The notes beneath the pieces are model-generated. The model was not told the origin of the DNA, made no database searches, and saw only the letters and a list, made by a program, of their open reading frames with translations. A DNA stretch of 32,694 nucleotides, taken from Rhizobiales bacterium 32-66-11. Its GTDB lineage: Bacteria > Pseudomonadota > Alphaproteobacteria > Rhizobiales > Xanthobacteraceae. Below are positions 18,432-26,622 of the stretch, one piece after another. The translations under genes and the position numbers were made by a program. Within the stretch, counting starts at the first letter, position 1. The number at the start of each line of letters is the position of its first letter. Location of the stretch: NCBI GenBank assembly GCA_002304505.1, contig NCEH01000111.1:1-32694 (forward strand). Reading direction: 5' to 3'.

Positions 18432-19261
18432 CAGGAGCCGCGCCCCACCTTGGCCGACGCGGTCGGCTTGCGCGGCATCGCCTCGCGGCGGATGCGCTCC
18501 ACATCAGCCCGCAGCCCGCCTTCGAAATCCACTGCCAGCAACTCCTCGGCATAGGCCTGCAACGCCAGCCATTTGTCCGCCACCCGGTGGACGCCGGCGC
18601 TGGTGGCGCGATAGGCGCGGGCGATCGCGCCCTGCCCCAGGCGCGCCGCGCCGGGCCCGCTGTCGAGCTCGCCCTCGGCGTTGCGGGCGAGCGCGTCGGC
18701 GAGACGGATGCGGCTCGTGGCCAAAGACGAGCCGGCAAAAAAGGCGCCGAACAGGCCGGTGACGATGCTGCAGACCAGCACCGCGAGCGCGAGCGGCAGA
18801 TAGGACGCCGACAGGGCGGTGCTCAAGGTGGCGGGGGCGGTGGTCACGTCCACCTGCCCGACCTGGATGCTATCCACCTGGATCGGCACGGAAACCGTTT
18901 CGCCACCGGGGCTGGGGCCGATGGCGAAGCGCGCCTCGCGCCCGTCGGGGCCGCGCAGGACGATGCGCGAGATTCCCGGCGTCTGCGCCATGGTGGCCGA
19001 AAGATAGGCCTCGACGCCCGGAAGCAGTTTCAGCGGAATGCCGAAGCGGGCCGCCTTTTCGAACTGCAGCGCGAGGGCGCGGGCGACGGACAGGCCAATC
19101 ACATTGGCGTCGCGCCGCGCGGTCTCTTCCACCTTCAGCGTGAAGCCGTTGAACATCAGCACCCCGGCGCCGCCGCCGAGGGCGAGGGTGAGCAGGAACA
19201 CGAACAGGCCCACCATGAGGCGGTCGCGCGCCTTGGATAGGCGTGGCGATTTAATGGGCAT
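18431..19261 (-). CDS. Two-TM periplasmic sensor protein with HAMP-like tail (left arm, second gene)
   Basis: This 276-residue protein has TM1 at about 15-38, a periplasmic domain of about 110 residues, TM2 at 152-177 and a HAMP-like cytoplasmic part with no output domain. The periplasmic core reads AARFGIPLKLLPGVEAYLSA, then ISRIVLRGPDGREARF. It matches the sensor part of the MFS fusion at 20751 (QAGIPLDQLVGVRDYFDSLR). The ATG at 19261 overlaps the upstream gene by 11 bases, and the stop overlaps the phosphatase start by one base, so the three are translated as a chain. A role in feeding a signal to the phosphatase is inferred. I know no named family for it. Confidence 0.8.
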   Translation of the reverse strand: MPIKSPRLSKARDRLMVGLFVFLLTLALGGGAGVLMFNGFTLKVEETARRDANVIGLSVARALALQFEKAARFGIPLKLLPGVEAYLSATMAQTPGISRIVLRGPDGREARFAIGPSPGGETVSVPIQVDSIQVGQVDVTTAPATLSTALSASYLPLALAVLVCSIVTGLFGAFFAGSSLATSRIRLADALARNAEGELDSGPGAARLGQGAIARAYRATSAGVHRVADKWLALQAYAEELLAVDFEGGLRADVERIRREAMPRKPTASAKVGRGS

Positions 19262-19997
19262 CGTCGAGCGCCCCCAATTGCGCCAATCCCCGCTCGATCC
19301 GCTGCTCGCTCTTGGTCCAGGTTTCCTTGGCCTGGGCCGCCAGCAGCTCCAGCCCCTGGCCGGAGGCATCCACCCCGGCTTCGCCGCGCAGCACCCGCGC
19401 GGCGCGATCGAAGCTGCGGGTGACGGCATAGACGAAGGCGAGGGTGGAGAGCACCGCCAGGATCACCGCCCCGGTGGCGAGGCTGGCGGAGCGCTTCAGC
19501 AGATCGAAATGCAGCGTGTCGCCGCGGGCTTGGCGGGATTTGTCCGAGACGATCACGGCGATGCCGCCGGCCACCCCGAGGTCGTTTTCGAAGCGGGTTC
19601 CGAACACCGTCTCGCCGCGCGTGTCGGTCTGCCAGATGCCGTCGTCCTGAAGCTTCTTCGCCCAGGTCCCGGTCACGCTCTCGCCCACCGAGCCGCGGTC
19701 GGTGCTGTACACCGATTTGCCGGCGGCATTGAAGATCTCGATCGCGAGCACGGACGAATCACTCGCCTTCTCACGCTCGATCCGAGACTGGAGCGGCGAA
19801 ATCTGGTCCAGCGCGAGACCGATCGAAAGATTTGCCTCGGTCGTGCTGCGCAACGCGCCGAGCAGGCGCGAAACACGGGCTTCCTCGATTTCCGCATTCA
19901 CCCGTTCGCCGGCAAGGAAAGCTCCGGCGGCCACCGCCGCGATGGTCAGCAGCACCGAGAAAATCACAACCAATACAAGGCGGCTCACGAATGGCAT
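19251..19997 (-). CDS. Two-TM periplasmic sensor protein (left arm, first gene)
   Basis: This 248-residue protein has TM1 at about 5-28, a periplasmic domain to about 170, TM2 at 172-193 and a short cytoplasmic helical tail of about 55 residues. The core SIGLALDQISPLQSRIEREK followed by AIEIFNAAGKSVYSTD aligns with the first right-arm sensor (SLGIALPAQTTLSELVAREA, SIDILDDRGTVLFSS). The fold looks Cache/PAS-like. No enzymatic output domain is attached. The ATG at 19997 has no Shine-Dalgarno; a TATAAG box lies about ten bases upstream, so the mRNA may be nearly leaderless. It opens the left operon, divergent from the right arm. Confidence 0.8.
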   Translation of the reverse strand: MPFVSRLVLVVIFSVLLTIAAVAAGAFLAGERVNAEIEEARVSRLLGALRSTTEANLSIGLALDQISPLQSRIEREKASDSSVLAIEIFNAAGKSVYSTDRGSVGESVTGTWAKKLQDDGIWQTDTRGETVFGTRFENDLGVAGGIAVIVSDKSRQARGDTLHFDLLKRSASLATGAVILAVLSTLAFVYAVTRSFDRAARVLRGEAGVDASGQGLELLAAQAKETWTKSEQRIERGLAQLGALDDAH

Positions 19998-20155
19998 GAA
20001 AAAATGCTTATACGCTGGAGACGGCGGACGTTAGCCGCCCCGGCCGCTTCAAACCAGACCTAAACTGCATCGGCACTCAAAAAGCTTTGCGGCGAAGCCT
20101 CTTCCCTTCACCGGCCTGCCCTGACAGAGTGCAAGCGCTTCGCGGGATTGCACAA
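19998..20155. promoter_or_regulatory. Shared divergent promoter region of the two signalling operons
   Basis: These 158 bases separate the two arms. On the minus strand TATAAG (20012-20007) could be the -10 of the left arm, placing the start only a few bases before the ATG at 19997; no good -35 is seen. A small stem GGCGG (20023-20027) with CCGCC (20035-20039) follows. For the right arm I find no convincing -10/-35 pair. Control by one regulator acting on both arms is possible but not shown. Confidence 0.45.
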
Positions 20156-20754
20156 ATGATCCGAACCACCCTGGGCCTTATCGCACTGTTCGCGATGATC
20201 GCCGCGGCCTGCGTCGCGTTCGGCGCGTATTTCTCCTACGTCACCCTGCAAAATGCGCATAGGAGCGCCGTCGAGGCGCGATTCAGCATCACGGCGGAAC
20301 GCATCGCCGCCACCGCCCAGTTCGCCGCCAGCCTCGGCATCGCCTTGCCGGCGCAAACCACCTTGTCCGAGCTGGTGGCGCGCGAAGCCCGGCTCGATCC
20401 GGCGGTGGACTCCATCGACATCCTGGACGATCGCGGCACGGTGCTGTTCAGCAGCCTGTCCACGCGGGTCGGCGCCCCGGCCGGCGCACTGCCCCATGCG
20501 GTCGGCCGGCGCATCGAGAACGATTTGGCGGCCGCCATCGGGCGGGTGGTGGTGCGCTATGATCCCGCGTCCATGGAGGCCGGAGCGCGGGCGCTGGCGG
20601 ACGATCTTCGCACCATCGCCATTCCCACGCTGATCGGCGCCGCCCTGGCCACCATCGCCATCGGCATCCTGCTCGCGGCGGACCTGAAGCGCGCGGCGCG
20701 CCGCGCCGCCGAGCCGGAAAAATGGCCGCCCGCCGCCCGCACCCCCGCTCATGA
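20156..20754 (+). CDS. Two-TM periplasmic sensor protein (right arm, first gene), with apparent -1 frame break near its end
   Basis: This protein of about 199 residues has TM1 at 5-28, a periplasmic domain with ASLGIALPAQTTLSELVARE and SIDILDDRGTVLFSS, TM2 at 152-175 and a short basic tail. It is paralogous to the left-arm first sensor. In the strict frame no stop occurs for another 490 codons across the next gene, which is not believable. At AAAAA (20718-20722) one extra A, or a -1 slip on the AAA lysine codon, changes the tail to EPEKMAARRPHPRS and stops at TGA 20752-20754. That stop overlaps the next start (ATGA), the coupling used elsewhere in this operon. Start ATG 20156 has a weak GGGA site. 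Confidence 0.72.
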
Positions 20755-22736
20755 TCGGCTTGCGTGCAGGCATCTCGCTCGCCATCGCGGTGATTCTCTG
20801 CGCCGCCCTGGCGGTGATCGGCTGGGCCGCCGGGCGGGCCGCCGAGCGCACCATCGTGCCGGCCATTTCCGCCAAGGCGGACTCGGTCGGGCGCTCCGCC
20901 GCGGCGCTGGTGGAAAACGCCGTGCAGGCGGGCATCCCGCTCGACCAATTGGTGGGCGTGCGCGACTATTTCGACAGCCTGCGGGCGACCAATGCGGAGC
21001 TGGCGCAGATCCGCATGATGACCACCTTCGGCGCGGTGCTCACCGAATCGGGCGCGCCGAACCTGCCGGCCGACACGCCCATAGTGTATTCCGCCGTCAC
21101 CGCGCGCAGCGGTGCCCCGCTCGCCACCATCGCCATCGCCATCGACACCAGCGTCATTTCGGCCCAGGTCAGCGCGGTCCTGGTGGATGTGGCCTTCATC
21201 GGCATCGTGTCGCTGCTGGTGGCGCTCGAACTGGTGGCGCTGGTGGTGGGCACCAGCGGCGTCGAGGCGCTCGCCGCGCTGGAAGCGCGCATCCGGGCCC
21301 TCGCCGGCGGCCGCCTGTCCCAGCACGCCGACGCCGCCAAGCTGCCGCTGATCGCCCCCATCGACGCCCGCGTGGAGCAGGTGAACGCGGTCCACCGGCA
21401 GGTGCGCGCCACCGCCGAGGAGAAGGGCGACGCGCGCGCCCTCGCGGCCCTCGCCGAGGTGGAGACCCGCACCGGCCTCGGCTCCGTGCATCCGGGCGAG
21501 AATCACGCCGCGACCATCGTGCGGCCGGCGCTGTTCCTGTTCATGGTGGCGGAGGAACTCACCCGCCCGTTCCTGCCGCGCCTGGTGCAGGGCCTGGTGC
21601 CGGCGCACCTGCCGTTCAGCCTCGACTTCGCCATGAGCCTGCCGATCGTCGTGTTCATGGCCGGCGTCGCCTTGTGCCAATTGCCGTTCGCCGTGGCCTC
21701 CGAACGCCTGGGGCGGCGCTCCTCCTTCATGCTGGGCGCGCTCGTCGCCGCGGTCGGCTATTGCGCCTCCGGCCTCACCGAGGATTATTGGCTGTTCCTC
21801 GGCACCCGCTTCCTGTCGGCCATCGGCTATGCGCTGGTGTTCGTCTCCGCGCAGGGACACGTGATCGACCATTCCCGGCCGAGCGAGCGCACGGCGGGCC
21901 TCGCGGTGTTCGTGAAAGCGATCATGGTGGCGGGCCTGTGCGGTCCGCCCATCGGCGGCGTCATCGCCGACCGGCTGGGCGGGCAGGCCGCCTTCCTGGT
22001 CTCGGCCAGCCTTGCCGTGATCGCCCTGGTGGTCGCCTTCTTCTCCCTGCCGCGCTCGGCGCCGCGCCGCGGCAGCGCCGGGGTCGGCGTGTCGGACCTT
22101 GCCGCCGCGCTCAAGGCGCCGCGCCTCGCGGCCCTGCTGTTCGGCTGCGCGCTGCCGGCGAAATTCCTGCTGGTGGCAGTGTGCTTCTATCTCGTCCCGG
22201 TGGAATTGCAGCGCGAGGGCTATAGCGCCGCCGCCATCGGCCGGCTGCAGATGATCTATCCCATCCTGATGGTGGTGGCGGTGCCGGTGTTCGCCGCGCT
22301 GGCGGAGCGGATGAACGCGCGCTCCGGCTTCGTGATCGCCGGCGGGCTGGTGGCGGGGGGCGGCGCGCTGCTGCTGACGCTCGGCACCTCGCCGGCGCTG
22401 ATCGCGCTGGTGCTGGCGCTGCTGGGGATCGGGCAATCCATGTCGATCGCGCCGCAATCGGCCTTGGTGGCGGACAGCGCCCGCCACGTGCCCGGCGGCA
22501 GCTCGGCCGGGGTGCTCGGCCTGTTCCGCCTGATCGAGCGCTCGGGCAATGCGGCCGGGCCGGCAGCCGCCGGCTTGCTGCTGGCCGCCATCGGTTTTGC
22601 CGCGGCCACCGCCTCGATCGGCATAATGGTGGTGGCGGGAGCCCTCGCCTTCGCGCTATCTGGTCGCCACGCATCCGCCACCCCGACCGAGGCCGCCCAC
22701 CGGCCCGAGGTCTCACCGGAAGGAACCCCTCTGTGA
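20751..22736 (+). CDS. Fusion of a periplasmic sensor-HAMP module with a complete MFS transporter
   Basis: This single 661-residue frame joins two modules. Residues 1-222 are a sensor: TM1 (about 4-25), a periplasmic domain with QAGIPLDQLVGVRDYFDSLR, TM2 (144-167) and a HAMP-like segment (168-222, VEALAALEARIRALAGGRLS). Residues 255-645 are a full MFS carrier with motif A near 317-327 (ASERLGRRSSFMLG) and about twelve hydrophobic segments. The sensor part is paralogous to the left-arm gene at 18431. A carrier under direct control of a fused sensor, or a carrier acting as a transceptor, are both possible. No ribosome site is present before 20751; translation is probably coupled to the upstream gene. 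The stop overlaps the next start (TGATG). Confidence 0.85.
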   Translation: MIGLRAGISLAIAVILCAALAVIGWAAGRAAERTIVPAISAKADSVGRSAAALVENAVQAGIPLDQLVGVRDYFDSLRATNAELAQIRMMTTFGAVLTESGAPNLPADTPIVYSAVTARSGAPLATIAIAIDTSVISAQVSAVLVDVAFIGIVSLLVALELVALVVGTSGVEALAALEARIRALAGGRLSQHADAAKLPLIAPIDARVEQVNAVHRQVRATAEEKGDARALAALAEVETRTGLGSVHPGENHAATIVRPALFLFMVAEELTRPFLPRLVQGLVPAHLPFSLDFAMSLPIVVFMAGVALCQLPFAVASERLGRRSSFMLGALVAAVGYCASGLTEDYWLFLGTRFLSAIGYALVFVSAQGHVIDHSRPSERTAGLAVFVKAIMVAGLCGPPIGGVIADRLGGQAAFLVSASLAVIALVVAFFSLPRSAPRRGSAGVGVSDLAAALKAPRLAALLFGCALPAKFLLVAVCFYLVPVELQREGYSAAAIGRLQMIYPILMVVAVPVFAALAERMNARSGFVIAGGLVAGGGALLLTLGTSPALIALVLALLGIGQSMSIAPQSALVADSARHVPGGSSAGVLGLFRLIERSGNAAGPAAAGLLLAAIGFAAATASIGIMVVAGALAFALSGRHASATPTEAAHRPEVSPEGTPL

Positions 22737-23746
22737 TGGACCGGCGCTCCGTTCTCTCCCTGGGCCTGGGTGCCGGCGCACTCGGCGTCATGGGCACGCC
22801 CGCGCCGGCCTTCGCGCAGGACCGCCCGTTCCGCATCCTGATGCTGACGTTTCGCGGCGATACCGACGTCGAACGCGGCTTCCGCTATTTCTTCGAGGGC
22901 GCCGGGGTGAAGGCGCAATTCCTCACCCGCGACGTGGAGCGCGACGCCACCAAGGTCAAGCCGATCCTCGCGGAGGTGCTCCCCACCTTCAAGCCGGACC
23001 TGATCTACACCTATGGCACGCCCAACACGCTGGCGGTCGCCGGCCCCTATGACGCGCCGGCCGACGCGCCGTTCGTGCGCGACATTCCGGTGGTGTTCGC
23101 CCTGGTCGCCGCGCCGGTGCAGGTGAAGATCGCGCCCTCGGTGGCCTCCTCCGGCCGCAACGTGACCGGCGCCGTGCACGTGGTGCCGACCGACGTGCAG
23201 ATGCGCGCGATGCAGACCTACAAATCCTTCTCCAAGGTGGGCGTGATCTATTCCCCGAACGAGAGCAATTCCCTCGTCATCGTGCGCGAGATGAAGGCGT
23301 TCTGCGACAGCGTGGGCGCCACCCTGGTGACCCAGCCGCTGACCATGAAAGGCACCCGCCCCACCGGCGACGGCGTCGAGGACTTCGTACGCAACATGCG
23401 CGCGGAGGGTGTGGACTGGCTCTATCTGCCGCCCGATACCTTCCTCGCCACCATCTTCAACCGCATCGCCCCGGTGGCGATCGACGTGGGCCTGCCCACC
23501 TTCGGCTCCACGGAATTCTTCCTGCGCGAGGGCGAGGGCCTTGTCGGGCTGGTCAGCCGGTATTATTCGGTGGGCCAGCTGGCGGCGTCGAAAGCGGTCG
23601 AAATCCTGGTGCAAAAGAAGGCGCCCAAGGATATTCCGATCGAAACGTTGAAGCGCTTCGCCCTGATCATCAATATGAATGTGGCGAAGAAGCTTGGCGT
23701 GTTCCCACCCATCGTCATGCTGAACTATGCGGAAGTCCTCACATGA
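22736..23746 (+). CDS. Orphan ABC-type substrate-binding protein (PF04392-like)
   Basis: This 336-residue exported protein starts MDRRSVLSLGLGAGALG, a twin-arginine-like leader with likely cleavage after AFA (about residue 27). The mature part is a two-lobed periplasmic binding protein of the ABC_sub_bind type often labelled tryptophan/tyrosine-binding: DLIYTYGTPNTLAVA, IPVVFALVAAPVQ, VGVIYSPNESNSLVIVREMK, PTFGSTEFFLREGEG. No ABC permease or ATPase gene accompanies it, so it may act as the ligand-presenting partner of the neighbouring sensors. It is framed by a TGATG overlap upstream and an ATGA overlap downstream. GTG 22733 is an alternative start. Confidence 0.88.
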   Translation: MDRRSVLSLGLGAGALGVMGTPAPAFAQDRPFRILMLTFRGDTDVERGFRYFFEGAGVKAQFLTRDVERDATKVKPILAEVLPTFKPDLIYTYGTPNTLAVAGPYDAPADAPFVRDIPVVFALVAAPVQVKIAPSVASSGRNVTGAVHVVPTDVQMRAMQTYKSFSKVGVIYSPNESNSLVIVREMKAFCDSVGATLVTQPLTMKGTRPTGDGVEDFVRNMRAEGVDWLYLPPDTFLATIFNRIAPVAIDVGLPTFGSTEFFLREGEGLVGLVSRYYSVGQLAASKAVEILVQKKAPKDIPIETLKRFALIINMNVAKKLGVFPPIVMLNYAEVLT

Positions 23747-24426
23747 TGGCCGGTGCATCGGCAATGGCGCCGCTGGATGACAGCCTGACCTGGCGTGAGC
23801 TGGGCTCGGGGGACCTCGACGAATTGGAGACGCTGCATCGCCTGGCGGTGGGTCCCGTGGTGCGCCCCGATATCGTCAAGCCGGAATCGCGGTCCTATTT
23901 CGCCAGCATCCTCAATGGTCGCGGCCGGGTGATCGGCGCCTACGACGGCCGGCTGATCGCCTATGGCATCCTCCAGCATGACCATTCCCCGGCGGACGAC
24001 CCGCGGCGCGAGCTGGGCCTTGAGCCGGGCGCGCCGGTGGGCCGGCTCGCCGGCGCATCCGTAGCGCCGGCGTTCCGGGGCCGCGGCCTCCAGCGCCTCA
24101 CCATCAGCGCCCGCGTCGCCATGGCGCCGGCGGACATGGCGCTGTTCTCCACTGCCGCGCCGGTCAACACGCCAAGCTGGGCGAGCCTTCTGGCGGAAGG
24201 CTTTCCGATCCATGGCATCGTGCAGCGCTACGGCGGCTATCTGCGCTACATGATGGTCCGCGACGGCGCCACCTACGACCCGGCGCACGCGGTGACGGTG
24301 GACCCGCTGAACCTGCCCCTTCAGGACGAATTATTCGCCAAGGGGTGGCATGGGTTTGCCCGTTCGCGCCTCCCGTCGGGCGCGCCCGGAATCCTGTTTG
24401 CCCCGCCACAGCCGAGACTTGCGTGA
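23743..24426 (+). CDS. GNAT-family N-acetyltransferase
   Basis: This 227-residue cytoplasmic protein has the GNAT acetyl-CoA motif A as GRLAGASVAPAFRGRGLQR at about 99-117, where the loop RGRGLQ would hold the pyrophosphate. Before it lies a Glu/Asp-rich acceptor half (ELGSGDLDELETLHRLAVGP), and after it NTPSWASLLAEGFPIHGIVQ, a common GNAT motif B region. The substrate is unknown. The start overlaps the binding-protein stop by four bases (ATGA). Its place between a binding protein and a partner-switch kinase suggests it may modify a component of the system, but that is inference. Confidence 0.8.
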   Translation: MMAGASAMAPLDDSLTWRELGSGDLDELETLHRLAVGPVVRPDIVKPESRSYFASILNGRGRVIGAYDGRLIAYGILQHDHSPADDPRRELGLEPGAPVGRLAGASVAPAFRGRGLQRLTISARVAMAPADMALFSTAAPVNTPSWASLLAEGFPIHGIVQRYGGYLRYMMVRDGATYDPAHAVTVDPLNLPLQDELFAKGWHGFARSRLPSGAPGILFAPPQPRLA

Positions 24427-24505
24427 TGTCCCGGTGCGTGATGTTCTGGCCCGCTCAGCTGGCGCCACCCGCCCCCCCTTTCCGGGAGCCGCCCGCCGGC
24501 GAACC

Positions 24506-24958
24506 ATGAGCACGTCCCTCCCCCCCCAGGCGCCGATTCGCGCATCGCTCACCATCGACGCGACCGTCGATGCGATCGCCGACGCAACGGAATGGCTCGG
24601 CACCCTCGCGGAGGCTGAGGACTGGCCGGTGGCGCTGAAATTCGGCCTCGAGCTGAGCGTCGAGGAGGCATTGGCCAACGTGGTCTCCTATGCTTTTGAA
24701 GGCATCGACGCCGCACCCATGATCCGCCTGGACCTGCTGGAGCTGGACGGCGATCGCATCGGCGTGCGGATCGTCGACAACGGCATTCCCTTCGACCCCA
24801 CCAATGTGGCCGAACCCGAGGTGCCCGAGAGCGTCGAGGACGCCAAGATCGGCGGCCACGGCGTGCAATTGATGCGGCACTTCCTGGAAAGCCTCACCTA
24901 TCAGCGCCAGGGGAACGAAAATCATCTCACCCTGGTGACAAAGCCGAAGACACCCTGA
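24506..24958 (+). CDS. RsbW/SpoIIAB-like ATP-binding protein (anti-sigma-type serine kinase)
   Basis: This 150-residue GHKL ATPase (HATPase_c_2) has the N box ELSVEEALANVVSYAF (49-64), the G1 box DNGIPFDP (91-98) and the G2 box GGHGVQLM (116-123). Members bind a target such as a sigma factor and phosphorylate a STAS antagonist on serine. A STAS gene follows two genes later and a SpoIIE-type phosphatase lies in the left arm, completing the set. No sigma factor is encoded nearby, so the output target is unknown. The ATG at 24506 matches the start of the family domain; the ribosome site is weak. A 79-base gap separates it from the GNAT gene. Confidence 0.9.
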   Translation: MSTSLPPQAPIRASLTIDATVDAIADATEWLGTLAEAEDWPVALKFGLELSVEEALANVVSYAFEGIDAAPMIRLDLLELDGDRIGVRIVDNGIPFDPTNVAEPEVPESVEDAKIGGHGVQLMRHFLESLTYQRQGNENHLTLVTKPKTP

Positions 24959-24987
24959 CACATGCCTGAAATTCGCTTGGTCCCCTC

Positions 24988-26622
24988 ATGCTGATCCTGG
25001 CCGGGCTTCTGGCCGGGCTGGGCCTTCTGTTCATCGGCCTCAAGCTGATGAGCGTTCATTTGCAGCAGGCCATGGGCCGGCGCGTGCGCACCATGCTGAA
25101 GGCGGCGACGCGCTCCTCCTTCTCCGGCTTCTTCTGCGGCGCCTTCGCGGGCGCGGCCGCGCAATCCAGCAATGCGGTCACGCTGATCGCCGGCAATCTG
25201 GTGCGCGGCGGCGTGTTCACCACGCGCGACGCCATTCCCGTGGTGGCGGGTGCGAATGTCGGCACCTCCGCCTTGGTGTTCATCGCCTCCATCGACATGC
25301 GCCTGGCGGTGCTGCTGCTCATCGCCCTGGTGGGCATGACCTACCAGCTGCGGCTCGACCGGCGGCCGAACTGGCGCGACTGGATGGGCGTGACGCTCGG
25401 CCTCGCGCTGCTGTTCCTGGGATTGGATTTCATCAAGTCGGCGCCGAAGGGCATCGACATCACGCAGGCCGCGGACGCGCTGTCGAGCGGCATGACCCCG
25501 CTGATCGGCCTTGCCATCGGCTTCATCGCGGCGGTGATCACCCAGTCCGCCTCCACCGCCACCATCCTCGCGGTGGCGGCGACCAAGGCGCGGCTGCTGG
25601 GGCTGGAAGATGCCTTCTACCTGATCCTCGGCGCCAATTTCGGTTCGGGCATCGCCACCCTGGTGTCGGCCGGCGGCCTTGCGGGCATCGGCAAGCAATT
25701 GTGCTTCGTCCACATATTGGTGAAGGGCGTCGGCTGCGTGATCGTGTTCGCCCTCTGGCAGGGCGCCAAGCTGGCCGGCTGGGACAGCGCGGCCATCCTC
25801 TCCGATCTCGGCGGCGGCGAGCCCACCTTGTCGATTTCGCTGCTGTTCCTTGCGCTTCAGCTGAGCGGCGGCCTGGTGATCACCGGGCTGCGCGGGCTGA
25901 CGGAGAAAATCTCCGTGGCGCTCAGTCCGGCCTCGGTGGAGGATCAGGTGTCGCGGCCCCGCTTCATCCATGATGCGGCCCTGGGCGATCCGTCCACCGC
26001 GCTCGATCTCGCGAGCCGGGAGACCGACCGGCTGGTGAGCCTGCTGCCGGACCTTTTGCCCGACCTCGACCAGAGTTCCACCGGCGCCGCCAAGCAACGC
26101 ACGGTGCTGTGGCACGGTTCGAGCACCATCGTCACGGCGACCAGCCAGTTCGTGGTGCGGGTGATCGAGCGGCGCGTCGGCCGGGAGGACCTGGACCTCG
26201 CGCTGCACCTTCAGGAACAGCTCGATCTCGTCAAATTCCTCCAGGACACGCTGCACGATTTCTCGCAGGTCGTGGAAGAGTTCAAGGATCTGCCGCCGCT
26301 CGCCTTCAACCTGTCGGAAGCGCTGCGCACCATCGTGCTCTCGCTCGTGGATGCGCGCAGCGGCACGAACGAGGATTTCGACATCTTGATCGCCCTGACC
26401 TCCGACCGCAGCGATCTGCTGGATCGCATCCGCCGCGCGCTCGCCGGCTCCGCGCTCGGTTCCGGGGAGGAGGCCCGCAAGCTGCTGCTCGCCACCAGTA
26501 TGTTTGAACGCGCGGTATGGCTGGTGCGGCGCCTCGCAGTGGCGTTGCGCCCGGATGCGAATGACGATAAGCCGGCAGTTGCACGTAACAAGGTGAACCT
26601 GGAAGAGGCTCATGCAGATTGA
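24988..26622 (+). CDS. Na/Pi-cotransporter family membrane protein with PhoU-like C-terminal domain
   Basis: This 544-residue protein has two Na_Pi_cotrans (PF02690-type) repeats in about residues 1-310, each with the family's QSS-type motif: AAAQSSNAVT near 59-63 and ITQSASTAT near 186-190. Residues from about 325 form a helical PhoU-like domain (ALDLASRETDRLVSLLPDLL onward). Homologues move phosphate with sodium, though many bacterial ones are unproven. It sits between the kinase and the STAS gene, and its stop overlaps the STAS start by 11 bases, so it may be the regulated output or a further sensor. No good ribosome site precedes the ATG at 24988. Confidence 0.88.
   Translation: MLILAGLLAGLGLLFIGLKLMSVHLQQAMGRRVRTMLKAATRSSFSGFFCGAFAGAAAQSSNAVTLIAGNLVRGGVFTTRDAIPVVAGANVGTSALVFIASIDMRLAVLLLIALVGMTYQLRLDRRPNWRDWMGVTLGLALLFLGLDFIKSAPKGIDITQAADALSSGMTPLIGLAIGFIAAVITQSASTATILAVAATKARLLGLEDAFYLILGANFGSGIATLVSAGGLAGIGKQLCFVHILVKGVGCVIVFALWQGAKLAGWDSAAILSDLGGGEPTLSISLLFLALQLSGGLVITGLRGLTEKISVALSPASVEDQVSRPRFIHDAALGDPSTALDLASRETDRLVSLLPDLLPDLDQSSTGAAKQRTVLWHGSSTIVTATSQFVVRVIERRVGREDLDLALHLQEQLDLVKFLQDTLHDFSQVVEEFKDLPPLAFNLSEALRTIVLSLVDARSGTNEDFDILIALTSDRSDLLDRIRRALAGSALGSGEEARKLLLATSMFERAVWLVRRLAVALRPDANDDKPAVARNKVNLEEAHAD

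Noticed and set aside
20448..22487. Long open minus-strand frame opposite the sensor-MFS gene, and the plus frame running on to 22225
   Set aside because: Both are low-complexity Arg/Gly/His or Arg/Ala strings without motifs, while the MFS frame has membrane segments and motif A.
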